Assembly (NCBI GenBank): GCA_030615745.1
Contig: JAUWYR010000007.1
Coordinates: forward strand, 5,405 to 69,404
DNA length: 64,000 nucleotides
Reading direction: 5' to 3'
DNA from: Candidatus Zixiibacteriota bacterium
Lineage (GTDB): Bacteria; Zixibacteria; MSB-5A5; SM23-73-2
Shown: positions 25,230-34,454 of the stretch, in pieces
Layout of the letters: every line of letters starts with the position of its first letter
Position numbering within the stretch: position 1 is the stretch's first letter
Made by a program: the position numbers and the translations under genes
Notes under the pieces: generated by a model
The model's database searches: none
What the model was told of the DNA's origin: nothing
What the model saw: only the letters and a program-made list of their open reading frames with translations

Positions 25230-26387
25230 TTACTCCTCAGCTTTCTTTCTAATAAAAGTCGGAATCTCCAGGTCATCCGGGGTAAAAGAATGAACATTTT
25301 TTTTCTGAATGGTCTCCTTCTGGTTGTTCTGCCCCTTACCGGAAAAAGTGTGACTTTCCAGAGTGAGCTTGCGCGAGGAGAAAAGGTCTCCAAACTTTTC
25401 CTCCTGTTCGGGTTTGTTTGACCGACCTCTGTTCCCAAAACCTGTTGCAATAACTGTTACCCTTATTTCGTCTTTTATCTGATGGTCAATAACCGCACCA
25501 AAGATAATATTTGCATCTGTGCCCACAGCATCCACAATCACCCCAGCAGCCTCATTTACCTCGTGCAGGGTTAGACCAGCACCTCCGGTGATATTAATTA
25601 GAACTCCTTTTGCTCCAGATATGGAGAGGTCCTCTAAAAGCGGGCTTTCGATAGCTTTATGAGCAGCCTCAACTGCCCGGTTCTCTCCGTTACTATACCC
25701 TGTTCCAAAAAGCGCATCCCCCATCTCAGCCATGACCGCCTTTACATCTGCGAAATCCAAGTTGATCAATCCAGGAACCGTGATCAGATCAGATATTCCT
25801 TTTGTTGCCTGGAGAAGAACATCGTCTGCCAGCTTAAATGCATCGGTCAACTTTGTCTCCTTGGTAACCACGTTTAAGAGCCTTTGATTGGGAATGACAA
25901 TGAGTGTATCAACTTTGTCTTTCAACTCATCTAATCCAGCCAGTGCCTTAGACATCCTCTTTTTTCCCTCGAAATCGAATGGTTTGGTTATCACTGCAAT
26001 TGTGAGTGCTCCTTGTTCTTTGGCTGTCTCTGCAATAATCGGGGCAGCCCCTGTTCCAGTTCCACCTCCCATGCCACATGTGATAAAGACCATATCCGCT
26101 CCAACCAGACTCTCTGCTACCAAATCCCTATCCTCTTCAATTGCTCTCCTACCCAATACCGGGTCCGACCCAGCGCCCAATCCCTTGGTGATTCTACTCC
26201 CTATCTGGATTCTTTGAGAAGCCCTGCAGGCATCAAGAGCCTGAGCATCGGTGTTGATCGATACAAAATCAACGCCAGAAAGACTAGCATCAATCATTCG
26301 ATTAATAGCATTTCCTCCAGCTCCTCCTACTCCAATAACTTTCATTTTGGCATAGTTTTGCTTCTCGACCTCTAAATCGAACAACAT
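25230..26387 (-). CDS. ftsZ: Cell division protein FtsZ
   Basis: FtsZ is the tubulin-like GTPase that forms the division ring. The 385-residue protein has GVGGAGGNAINRM near residue 19, the tubulin signature GGGTGTG (107-113) and NLDFADVKAVM. After a variable linker it ends in the conserved peptide LEIPTFIRKK, which binds FtsA and other partners. It lies 15 bases after ftsA with a strong GGGAGGA ribosome-binding site and closes the dcw cluster. Confidence 0.98.
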   Translation of the reverse strand: MLFDLEVEKQNYAKMKVIGVGGAGGNAINRMIDASLSGVDFVSINTDAQALDACRASQRIQIGSRITKGLGAGSDPVLGRRAIEEDRDLVAESLVGADMVFITCGMGGGTGTGAAPIIAETAKEQGALTIAVITKPFDFEGKKRMSKALAGLDELKDKVDTLIVIPNQRLLNVVTKETKLTDAFKLADDVLLQATKGISDLITVPGLINLDFADVKAVMAEMGDALFGTGYSNGENRAVEAAHKAIESPLLEDLSISGAKGVLINITGGAGLTLHEVNEAAGVIVDAVGTDANIIFGAVIDHQIKDEIRVTVIATGFGNRGRSNKPEQEEKFGDLFSSRKLTLESHTFSGKGQNNQKETIQKKNVHSFTPDDLEIPTFIRKKAEE

Positions 26388-26402
26388 AAATCCTCCCTCT
26401 TT

Positions 26403-27629
26403 TTAAAAGTATTCACTAAAACAACTTTTTAAATATTTAAAGATTTTTTTAAACTTCCCTCCTTCTTTTTGATTTAACTCTTTTTTATGCTTTTGCCCAT
26501 AAAGGATTAAACCAACACCGGTGGAGTGTATGGGTGAGGAGGCTTGCTCTGTAAGTCCAGTTATCCCCTTTGGCCTTCCCACTCTGGCAGGCATATCAAA
26601 GACTTTCTCAGCAAGCTCCACCACCCCCTCCATCAAAGAACCCCCTCCGGTCAGAACAACTCCACTGGTTAAATCTTCAAAACACTCTCCCCTTTTAACT
26701 TCCCTTAAACAGAACTCAAGGATCTCCTCCACCCGGGGCTCGATGATCGAGGCTAAAACAGACCTTGAAAGCTCACGAGGCTCTCGCCCTCCAACCCCTG
26801 GAACTTCTATCATCTCATCCGCATCCACCGATCGAACAAAAGCACAACCATAGTTCTTCTTAAGCTCCTCAGCATAATCTGTTGGTGTCTTAAGCCCAAA
26901 GGCTATGTCATTTGTAACATTCTTCCCACCTAATCCGATAACCGCAGTGTGCCTTATGCTTCCCTCATAAAAAATTGCGATATCAGTTGTCCCCCCTCCG
27001 AGGTCTATCAAGACTACTCCCAATTCTCCCTCCTCAGGATAGAGAAGTGCATAACTGGAGGCTAATGACTCCAACACTAACTCTTTTATCTCCAGCCCTG
27101 CTCTTCTAACTGATTTATAGATATTTTGGGCAGAGGTAACTGCCCCGGTTACGATATGCACCTCAGCCTCAAGCCTTACCCCGGACATACCAACCGGATC
27201 TTTGATCCCGGATTGATCATCTACACAAAACTCTTGAGGCAAAACATGGATGATCTCTCGATCCTGAGGAATAGCTAAAGCCTTGGCTGCCTCAATAACC
27301 TTTTCCACATCAAAAGAATTTATCTCATCTTCTGCTTTTGAGAGCGCTATCACACCGCGTGAGTTTATGCTTTTTATATGGTCTCCAGCAATTCCACAGA
27401 AAACAGAATCAATTTTTGTTCCGGACATAAGCTCCGCATCCTCTACTGCCTTGATGACGGAATTGGTGGTCTTCTCCAGATTCACCACCACACCTTTTCT
27501 AAGACCTTCTGAGGGGTGGATGCCAATACCTGAGATCTTTGGTGGCTGACCACTCTCAATTTCTGCTACCAAACAAGCGATCTTTGTTGTCCCTATGTCG
27601 AGTCCTGCTAAAACTTCGCGAGCAGGCAT
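26403..27629 (-). CDS. ftsA: Cell division protein FtsA
   Basis: This actin-like ATPase anchors FtsZ to the membrane. The 408-residue protein has GLDIGTTKIACLVAE (phosphate 1), LVLESLASSYALL, LIDLGGGTTDIAIF (phosphate 2) and LTGGGSLMEGVVELAE (adenosine). The C-terminal FKKIFKYLKSCFSEYF is a basic amphipathic helix expected to bind the membrane. It starts 2 bases after ftsQ ends. Confidence 0.97.
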   Translation of the reverse strand: MPAREVLAGLDIGTTKIACLVAEIESGQPPKISGIGIHPSEGLRKGVVVNLEKTTNSVIKAVEDAELMSGTKIDSVFCGIAGDHIKSINSRGVIALSKAEDEINSFDVEKVIEAAKALAIPQDREIIHVLPQEFCVDDQSGIKDPVGMSGVRLEAEVHIVTGAVTSAQNIYKSVRRAGLEIKELVLESLASSYALLYPEEGELGVVLIDLGGGTTDIAIFYEGSIRHTAVIGLGGKNVTNDIAFGLKTPTDYAEELKKNYGCAFVRSVDADEMIEVPGVGGREPRELSRSVLASIIEPRVEEILEFCLREVKRGECFEDLTSGVVLTGGGSLMEGVVELAEKVFDMPARVGRPKGITGLTEQASSPIHSTGVGLILYGQKHKKELNQKEGGKFKKIFKYLKSCFSEYF

Positions 27630-27631
27630 TC

Positions 27632-28342
27632 TTATCCCTCTTTCACCTTTTTAACTAAAGCTTGGTCTTTAAATCTAAGATCAATAGTCTTAACATCTTT
27701 CAAATTTTCTAAAGCTAATATAGATTTCAGCCTTTTAATTTTTATTGGATAATCACCTGTTCCGAGCATCACCTTCACACCATAAGGAAAAAGATATAAA
27801 ACCGGATTATCCAAATCCCTTAAATTTATCTCAGAAATCATTGAGAAAAAAGTAGAATCAACCTCTTTTATAGCATGATAAATGTCTGTAGAAAGATTTG
27901 TTTTTTGGGTGTTTATTTGACGATAAAAGTTAAAAGATGAAAGCCCTAATCCAGTTATTATAGGATACCTGTAACTTTCATCTTTTGCAAAAAGAGGTAT
28001 TATCTCCCTTTTCTCAGTAAAGCCATAGATATTATCGAGATTAACAAGAAAAACAGGTTTTTTCCTAAAAACGTATACCATAAGTTCGGAAGGCAACCTT
28101 TTTTCGATCTTGACCTCTTTTATCTTTGGATCACCTCTTATCATCTTTTCAATATCTTTCAAAGGAATTTTGAAGATGTTTTCTCCCATAAAAAATGTAA
28201 ATAATTTGTTCAAATCATTTGTATCTTTATAAAAGTCTCCTTTCAAAACTATCGATTTAAGTTCAAATAAAGGGGAATTAGTCAAAAATAGATATCCACC
28301 AATAAATAGAAGGGAAGTCCAGACTAAAAAATTCGCTTTCAT
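27632..28342 (-). CDS. ftsQ: Cell division protein FtsQ
   Basis: This 236-residue bitopic protein has one N-terminal membrane segment (about 5-24). A POTRA-like region follows (LKSIVLKGDFYKDTNDLNKL) with ENIFKIPLKDIEKMI and LPSELMVYVFRKKPVF. The order murC-ftsQ-ftsA supports the call; FtsQ sequence is poorly conserved. It overlaps murC by 4 bases. Confidence 0.92.
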   Translation of the reverse strand: MKANFLVWTSLLFIGGYLFLTNSPLFELKSIVLKGDFYKDTNDLNKLFTFFMGENIFKIPLKDIEKMIRGDPKIKEVKIEKRLPSELMVYVFRKKPVFLVNLDNIYGFTEKREIIPLFAKDESYRYPIITGLGLSSFNFYRQINTQKTNLSTDIYHAIKEVDSTFFSMISEINLRDLDNPVLYLFPYGVKVMLGTGDYPIKIKRLKSILALENLKDVKTIDLRFKDQALVKKVKEG

Positions 28343-29733
28343 TTTTTACCCCTGTAATTTTTAAGAAACTCCTCCCCTATTTTGTATATATCTCCTGCGC
28401 CCAAGGTTAAAAGCATATCCCCATCTTTTATTAGGTCTAAAAGAAAGGGAACTAATTTTTCTTTTTTCTCGATATAAAAAACCTCCTTATGACCATAATC
28501 TTTCGCAGATTTAGCAATAAGTTCTCCGGTTACCCCAGGAATTGGGACTTCTCTTGCTGGATATACATCGGTGACCACCAAAACATCAGCATTGAAAAAT
28601 GACCTGCCAAACTCCTTGTAGAAATCTTTAGTTCTCGAATAGAGATGGGGTTGAAACAAAGCTACGACCCTTTTTCCCCATCCATCTTTAGCCGCTTTAA
28701 GTGTAGCTAAGATCTCAGTAGGATGGTGAGCATAATCATCCACAATTATTGTTTTTCCGATTCTCCCTTTGATCTCAAATCTTCTGCAAACCCCGGAGAA
28801 ATTTGTTAAAGCTTTAGAGACCTTCTCCCACGAAATATCCAGCTCCAATCCTACACCTAAGGATGCAAGTGAGTTTTTAACATTATGAACTCCTGGCACC
28901 TGGAGTGTTATCTTTCCTAATTTTTTATCACGGTAGTAAACAGAAAAAGAGCTTTTATTTTCAGAAAAACTCAAATCCTTTGCATAGATATCTGCTTGAG
29001 GTAAAAGCCCATATGAAAGGATTGGTCTTTCAATTTGCGGTAAAAGGTCTTGGAGGGATCCCTCATCCAGACAGATGACAACTGAGCCATAGAATGGAAC
29101 TTTGTTAATGAACTCGAGGAATGCTTTTTTAATCTCTGAGAATTCCTTGTAATAATCTAAGTGTTCAGCCTCTAAGGTAGTCACCACAGCAATTGTGGGT
29201 GTGAGTTTTAAAAAAGAGCGATCGAACTCATCCGCCTCTGCAACTAAATATTCGCCCTGGCCTAATTTGGCACTGCTTTTTAAATTCACCACCCTTCCTC
29301 CTACAATCACAGTAGGGTCCAATCCACCCTCAGTTAAAATCTCACCTATCATCGAAGTTGTGGTTGTCTTTCCATGGGTCCCAGCGACTCCAATTCCAAA
29401 CTTCATCCTCATCAGCTCGCCAAGCATCTCTGCCCTTCTTATCACCGGGATTTTTCCTTCTTTAGCGAATTTTATCTCAGGGTTATCATCCCTTATAGCT
29501 GAGGAGATCACCACAACATCCGCATCACCCACATTCTCAGGTTTATGCTCATAAAATATCTTGATTCCAAGTTCTTCTAATCTTTTAGTGACAAAAGTGA
29601 GCTTTATATCAGACCCGGTGATTTTATATCCTGAGTTCAACAACACCTCAGCTATTCCGCACATCCCGGTTCCACCTATTCCCACCAGATGAAGCTTTTT
29701 TATTTTCCTGAGCTTGATCATATGCTTATGCAT
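28339..29733 (-). CDS. murC: UDP-N-acetylmuramate--L-alanine ligase
   Basis: MurC adds L-alanine to UDP-MurNAc in the cytoplasm. The 464-residue protein has the Rossmann motif LVGIGGTGMCGIAEVL near the N-terminus, the ATP loop GVAGTHGKTTTTSMI (about 114-128) and VDDYAHHPTEILATL. It overlaps murG by 8 bases. murB, often next to murC, is not present in this cluster. Confidence 0.97.
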   Translation of the reverse strand: MHKHMIKLRKIKKLHLVGIGGTGMCGIAEVLLNSGYKITGSDIKLTFVTKRLEELGIKIFYEHKPENVGDADVVVISSAIRDDNPEIKFAKEGKIPVIRRAEMLGELMRMKFGIGVAGTHGKTTTTSMIGEILTEGGLDPTVIVGGRVVNLKSSAKLGQGEYLVAEADEFDRSFLKLTPTIAVVTTLEAEHLDYYKEFSEIKKAFLEFINKVPFYGSVVICLDEGSLQDLLPQIERPILSYGLLPQADIYAKDLSFSENKSSFSVYYRDKKLGKITLQVPGVHNVKNSLASLGVGLELDISWEKVSKALTNFSGVCRRFEIKGRIGKTIIVDDYAHHPTEILATLKAAKDGWGKRVVALFQPHLYSRTKDFYKEFGRSFFNADVLVVTDVYPAREVPIPGVTGELIAKSAKDYGHKEVFYIEKKEKLVPFLLDLIKDGDMLLTLGAGDIYKIGEEFLKNYRGKK

Positions 29734-30886
29734 TCATATGAAAAGATCTTTTGGACAGAAGGTTTACCATCTCGTCAACCAGATAAGATGTTGCCTCTGG
29801 TTGAGATAGTCTTTTTGATGCCTCTGCCATTTTTTTTAGCCTTTGTTCATCCTTTAAAAGTTCCAAGACTATTTTAAAAAGGGTTCTGCCGTTCAAATCC
29901 TTTTGTAAAATGATCTCAGCTGCTCCCCCTTTTTTTAAAGATTCCGCATTATGTCTTTGATGGTCAGAAGCTGCAAAAGGATAAGGGATCAACAAAGCTG
30001 GCTTGCCACAACATAAAATCTCAGCTAAAGTCAAAGCACCTGCTCTCGATACTAAAAGATCAGAGACTTTATAAGCTTCGCTCATATTTTCAATAAATGA
30101 AAGAACAGAAATTTTTGATTTATATACTTTCACCATATCTTTGATCCTTAGATAATCTGATTTACCAGTCTGCCATAAAATCTGGATATCTTTTTCTTTT
30201 TCCAACAAATCCAGTCCATCTAACAAAGCATCATTTATCGCCTTAGAGCCCTGACTTCCACCCAAAATAAAGACCGTTTTTTTATCAGATTCCAAATTGA
30301 ATTTTTTTAAAGAATTTTTTTTTCCTCCTTCTTTTTCTATCTCTTGATCTTCGATGAATCCTTCGGATATATCTTCCCTTACTGGATTCCCGATTACCTT
30401 TAGATTCTTTTTTTTGGTAAAATATTTTATAGACTCAGGGTAAGCCAAGCATACCCGGTCTGCCCATAAAGATAAAATCCTGGTTGAGATTCCAGGATAG
30501 GAGTTCTGCTCCTGGATAAGGCTGGGGATATTTTTCAAGCTTGCTAAAAATACAACTGGGAAGCTCACATATCCTCCTGTCCCCACTACAAGATCAGGAG
30601 AGATACCTTTTAAGATCTGATAAGATTGCAAAAGAGATAGGAGCACGTAAAAAGGGAAAAGGAATATCTTGAAATCAAGCCTCCTTTTTATACCTTTAAT
30701 TTTAATGTAATACAACTTAAAACCTCGTTTTAAAACCACCTTCGCCTCCAACCCTCTTTTTGTGCCCACGAAAAACACCTCAGATTCGGGATAACGTTTT
30801 TTAAACTCCTCGGCCATAGCAATAGCTGGGAATAAATGTCCTCCAGTTCCTCCTCCGGCAAAGATAACTTTTACTTTTTTCTCCAT
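29726..30886 (-). CDS. murG: Undecaprenyldiphospho-muramoylpentapeptide GlcNAc transferase
   Basis: MurG makes lipid II by adding GlcNAc to lipid I at the inner membrane. The GT-B protein has GGGTGGHLFPAIAMAEEF (11-28), VGTGGYVSFPVVFLA and FILGGSQGSKAINDALL (206-222), plus the C-terminal RAGALTLAEILCCGKPALLIP. Residues about 173-184 (ISEGFIEDQEIE) are encoded by a dispersed nucleotide repeat. They form an extra segment between GNPVR and the second domain, lengthening the protein to 386 residues. It overlaps ftsW by 16 bases. Confidence 0.96.
   Translation of the reverse strand: MEKKVKVIFAGGGTGGHLFPAIAMAEEFKKRYPESEVFFVGTKRGLEAKVVLKRGFKLYYIKIKGIKRRLDFKIFLFPFYVLLSLLQSYQILKGISPDLVVGTGGYVSFPVVFLASLKNIPSLIQEQNSYPGISTRILSLWADRVCLAYPESIKYFTKKKNLKVIGNPVREDISEGFIEDQEIEKEGGKKNSLKKFNLESDKKTVFILGGSQGSKAINDALLDGLDLLEKEKDIQILWQTGKSDYLRIKDMVKVYKSKISVLSFIENMSEAYKVSDLLVSRAGALTLAEILCCGKPALLIPYPFAASDHQRHNAESLKKGGAAEIILQKDLNGRTLFKIVLELLKDEQRLKKMAEASKRLSQPEATSYLVDEMVNLLSKRSFHMNA
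30338..30370. repeat. TCTCTTGATCTTCGATGAATCCTTCGGAT repeat inside murG
   Basis: This copy of the dispersed repeat matches the accA leader copy (10298-10327) nearly exactly. It is read in frame within murG in the minus orientation, encoding ISEGFIEDQEIE. Confidence 0.85.
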
Positions 30887-32004
30887 CTAAAAGATTTAGA
30901 ATAAAATCTTTTGTTTTTAAAAGATTTTTGTTGAGAGATATTCAACAAAATCCCTGCTCCGCACATAGCCAAAACCAGAGATGATCCTCCATAGCTTAAG
31001 AACGGAAAAGGTATCCCGGTTGTGGGAAGAAGCCCTAAAACCACACCCGAGTTAATTAACACACCTAAAATTATGGTTGAGGTGATACCAAAAGCTAAAA
31101 GGAATCCGAAACGATCAGGAGCAGATAAACAGATTTTTATTCCCCTCAAGCCGAAGATGAAAAGTAAGAGCATAATTCCAAAGGTGGCAACAAATCCACC
31201 TTCCTCTCCAATAGCTGAGAATATGAAGTCGGTATGAGGTTCAGGCAAAAAGAACAACTTCTGCCTGCCATCACCGAGCCCTTTTCCATAAAGACCTCCA
31301 CTTCCAAGACCTATAACAGATTGCTTGAGCTGATAGCTTCCTTCTAAAGGGTCCTCAATAGAACGGATATAATCTTTTACCCGATCTTTCTCGTAGCCCA
31401 AGCCGAAGACAAAAAGAGATCCTAAAAGGAAAACCGGAAGGATTAAGATTAAAAGATGTCTCAATTTAGCTCCTCCTACAAAAAGCAAAAGGACTGAACC
31501 GCAACCGATAGAGAATATAGCTCCTAAATGAGGCTGATTGATTATCAAAAGAAAAGCAAAACTTAAGATGAGAAAATAAGGGACCAAAAGATGTTTGAAC
31601 TTTTTGATTTTCACACCCTTTCTGACCAAAGATGCGGAGATAAATAAAACAAGAGAGTATTTAAAAAATTCAGAGGGCTGAAAACCTATACCACCAAATC
31701 TGAGCCACCTTTTAACTCCCTTGGTAGGCTCAAAAAATAAAACCGCAACCAGAAGGACCAAAGATAAAACAAGAGACAGATTAGCTAAAAATTTGAGCTT
31801 ATGGTAGTCCAAACTTTTAAAAATAAAAAGCAAAACAAAAGAGAGGGTAACCCATAAGATCTGTTTTTTCAGAAAGTAGAGGGAGGTCTTAAAACCAGAA
31901 TCAGCCACAAAAGCAGATGAGGAATATATCATCACCGAACCGAAGATGACCAGTATCATCACAATCAAAAGAATACCATAGTCTGGAGAATTGCTATATT
32001 TCAT
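30871..32004 (-). CDS. ftsW: SEDS-family peptidoglycan glycosyltransferase FtsW
   Basis: FtsW polymerises septal peptidoglycan with FtsI. It has about ten membrane segments, KRWLRFGGIGFQPSEFFKYS, the GLYGKGLGDGRQKLFFLPEPHTDFIFSAIGEE loop (in pieces) and TGIPFPFLSYGGSS. The open frame extends upstream to 32100. The ATG at 32004, preceded by GGAG and overlapping the end of murD, gives a normal N-terminus (MKYSNSPDYGILLIV, 377 residues) and is preferred. The position between murD and murG fixes it as FtsW rather than RodA. Confidence 0.96.
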   Translation of the reverse strand: MKYSNSPDYGILLIVMILVIFGSVMIYSSSAFVADSGFKTSLYFLKKQILWVTLSFVLLFIFKSLDYHKLKFLANLSLVLSLVLLVAVLFFEPTKGVKRWLRFGGIGFQPSEFFKYSLVLFISASLVRKGVKIKKFKHLLVPYFLILSFAFLLIINQPHLGAIFSIGCGSVLLLFVGGAKLRHLLILILPVFLLGSLFVFGLGYEKDRVKDYIRSIEDPLEGSYQLKQSVIGLGSGGLYGKGLGDGRQKLFFLPEPHTDFIFSAIGEEGGFVATFGIMLLLFIFGLRGIKICLSAPDRFGFLLAFGITSTIILGVLINSGVVLGLLPTTGIPFPFLSYGGSSLVLAMCGAGILLNISQQKSFKNKRFYSKSFRWRKK

Positions 32005-33364
32005 CTTTTTTCTCCATAACTTTTGATTTAAAAACTTTTCCTCTATGTTCGTAGTTTTCAAACATATCGAAGCTTGAACATCCTGGTGAGAGAAGGACAC
32101 AGTCTTTTGGTTTAGCTTTACTATAAGCCATATCCACTGCTTCTCCTATATCCTGGGCAAAAGATGATGGAACTAAATCGCCTAATTGAAATTTAATTTT
32201 ATCTTTAGCCTCCCCTAAAAGTATCAAGTGTTTAACCTTTTCTTGAACAAGTGGTTTTAATTTAGTAAAATCTCCTCCTTTATCTCTCCCACCCAAAAGA
32301 AGAATAATCGGGCAGTCAAAGCTTTCAAGCGCATACCACACAGAGTTCACATTGGTTGCTTTCGAATCGTTTACAAATTTTACCCCAGAAAAAGTTAAAA
32401 CCTCCTCCAGTCTGTGCTCTACCCCTGGGAAGGTTTCCAAAGCCTTAGCTATTGCCTCAGTTTTCACACCAAGAACCTTGGCAATGCAGGTGGCACAGGC
32501 TGTGTTGGAAAGATTATGTGGTCCTTTTATTCTAATTTTATCAATATCAATCACTATCTCCTCTTTGCCAAAAAATCTAAATACAAGCTCATTTTCTTTA
32601 ACAAAGACCCCTTGTTCCGGTCGATTTTGGGTGCTGAAGAAAAGCTTCTGGGCTTTAACAATGCTATCCAGAAATCTTGTTTCAGTATCATCTGAATTCA
32701 AAATGGCAAAATCGTCTTTGGTTTGATTTTCAAAGATTTTTAACTTTGCCTCTTTATAAGATTTCAGATCAGGGTATCTGTCCAGATGGTCAGGGGTTAT
32801 ATTAAGCACTGCTGCTATCTCAGGATGAAACTCATCGATTTTTTCAAGCTGAAAACTGGAAAGCTCCAAGACAACTATATGCTTTTGGGAGAGGTCTTCT
32901 GTAACTTTTGAAAATGGTAGACCTATATTCCCACAAACTACAAACTTTTTGCCATCCTCTTTTAAAATCTCACCTAAAAGGGTAGCTGTGGTGGTCTTTC
33001 CATTTGAACCTGTTATCCCCACTACCCTCCCCTGGCTTAACCAGTATGCCACCTCGATCTCAGAGTAGATCGGGATTTTTTGATTTTGTGCCCCCTTTAA
33101 TAAAGGGAGATCAGTTGGCACTCCAGGACTTAAAACGATAAAATCTTTTCCCTCTAATGCTTTCTGGGTGTGTGCACCTGTTTCCCAATCGATTTTAAGT
33201 CTTTTTAGCTCCTCAAATTCTAATTCCTTTTCCATATCCTTTTTAAGTTCAGTCACAAAAACATCTGCGCCGAATTTTTTCAAAAGAGAAGCTACAGCCA
33301 GACCGGATTTTCCCGCTCCAAAAACAGTTACCTTTTTCCCTGCAATTTTTTGTTTTCTTTCCAT
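31994..33364 (-). CDS. murD: UDP-N-acetylmuramoylalanine--D-glutamate ligase
   Basis: MurD adds D-glutamate to UDP-MurNAc-L-Ala. The 456-residue protein has the N-terminal VTVFGAGKSGLAVASLL, the ATP loop GITGSNGKTTTATLLGEIL (about 115-133), LDRYPDLKSYKEAKLKIF and the C-terminal LLLGGRDKGGDFTKL and LLSPGCSSFDMFENYEHRG. It lies 3 bases after mraY and overlaps the ftsW start. Confidence 0.97.
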   Translation of the reverse strand: MERKQKIAGKKVTVFGAGKSGLAVASLLKKFGADVFVTELKKDMEKELEFEELKRLKIDWETGAHTQKALEGKDFIVLSPGVPTDLPLLKGAQNQKIPIYSEIEVAYWLSQGRVVGITGSNGKTTTATLLGEILKEDGKKFVVCGNIGLPFSKVTEDLSQKHIVVLELSSFQLEKIDEFHPEIAAVLNITPDHLDRYPDLKSYKEAKLKIFENQTKDDFAILNSDDTETRFLDSIVKAQKLFFSTQNRPEQGVFVKENELVFRFFGKEEIVIDIDKIRIKGPHNLSNTACATCIAKVLGVKTEAIAKALETFPGVEHRLEEVLTFSGVKFVNDSKATNVNSVWYALESFDCPIILLLGGRDKGGDFTKLKPLVQEKVKHLILLGEAKDKIKFQLGDLVPSSFAQDIGEAVDMAYSKAKPKDCVLLSPGCSSFDMFENYEHRGKVFKSKVMEKKDEI

Positions 33365-33367
33365 CTT

Positions 33368-34453
33368 TTATCTAATCTTCAGTGTGCTTAAAGTCAGAAG
33401 TGCACAGATGGCGCCGATTATCCACAATCTAATTACCACTTTAGACTCTTTCCATCCCAAAAGTTCGAAATGATGATGAAGGGGAGCCATTTTGAACACC
33501 CTTATTTTTTTCCACTTATAGAAGAAAACCTGTATTATTACTGACAAAGCCTCAGCCACAAAGACCCCACCCACTATCACCAACAGAAGTTCCTTTTTGA
33601 CCAAGACCGCGATCAATCCCAAAGAGCCTCCTAAAGCTAAAGCTCCGGTATCACCCATAAAGACATCCGCAGGGTGGGAATTGAACCATAGAAAACCCAA
33701 GGAAGCGCCGATAATAGCTCCACAGAAAATAGTCAACTCACCGCTTCCCTCTAAGTAGGTGACAGCTAAATACCGACTGAAATCAACTCTTCCGGTGATA
33801 TAACACAATCCAGCAAAGGCAACTGCACAAAGACCAATAAGACCTATAGCCAGCCCATCTAATCCATCAGTTAAATTGACCGCATTTGAAGAACCAGTGA
33901 TCACAAGCCAGACAAAAAGGATGTAAAAAATACCAAAATCCAATACCCAGTTTTTGAAAAAAGGGATCTCAGTTGTGGTCCCGAAATTGATTGATGGTGG
34001 ATGTAAAAGAAGGATAATTCCTAAAATAACCCCTAAAGCTGTCTGTCCAACAAGCTTTTTTCTTCCTACCATCCCCTTTGGCTTTAGCTTCACAGCTTTG
34101 AGATAGTCATCCATAAAGCCTAAAAGACCAAGCCAGATCGTGGTCAAAAGTATTAAATGTATGTATGGATTTGTAAGGTCTGCCCAAAGGACAGTGGGCA
34201 CAACCACCGAGAGCAATATTATAAGTCCTCCCATGGTTGGCGTCCCCTCCTTCGCCAAGTGCGTGGCTGGCCCCTCTGCCCTGATCTTCTCCGCTATCTT
34301 TCTCTCCCTTAACTTCCTTATTATCATGGGTCCAAAAATCAAACTTAAAAGAAGCGCAGTTAAAGTAGCATAGGCTGCCCGAAAGGTTATATATCTAAAT
34401 ATGTTGAAAAATGAGATAGATGAACTTAACGGATATAAAAGATGATAAAACAT
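33368..34453 (-). CDS. mraY: Phospho-N-acetylmuramoyl-pentapeptide transferase
   Basis: MraY forms lipid I from UDP-MurNAc-pentapeptide and undecaprenyl phosphate in the inner membrane. The catalytic aspartates lie in FMDDYLKAVKLKPKG and VNLTDGLDGLAIG, and the C-terminal APLHHHFELLGWKESKVVIR is conserved. The open frame extends to 34558 inside murF. The ATG at 34453, one base after the murF stop, gives the usual N-terminus MFYHLLYPL and 361 residues, and is preferred. Confidence 0.96.
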   Translation of the reverse strand: MFYHLLYPLSSSISFFNIFRYITFRAAYATLTALLLSLIFGPMIIRKLRERKIAEKIRAEGPATHLAKEGTPTMGGLIILLSVVVPTVLWADLTNPYIHLILLTTIWLGLLGFMDDYLKAVKLKPKGMVGRKKLVGQTALGVILGIILLLHPPSINFGTTTEIPFFKNWVLDFGIFYILFVWLVITGSSNAVNLTDGLDGLAIGLIGLCAVAFAGLCYITGRVDFSRYLAVTYLEGSGELTIFCGAIIGASLGFLWFNSHPADVFMGDTGALALGGSLGLIAVLVKKELLLVIVGGVFVAEALSVIIQVFFYKWKKIRVFKMAPLHHHFELLGWKESKVVIRLWIIGAICALLTLSTLKIR

Positions 34454-34454
34454 A

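Noticed and set aside
26013-26375. 120-residue plus-strand open frame opposite ftsZ
   Set aside because: It is the reverse strand of the highly conserved FtsZ GTPase domain.
30871-32100. Longer start for ftsW with 32 extra residues
   Set aside because: The extension overlaps murD heavily and is hydrophilic; the ATG at 32004 with GGAG gives the normal N-terminus.
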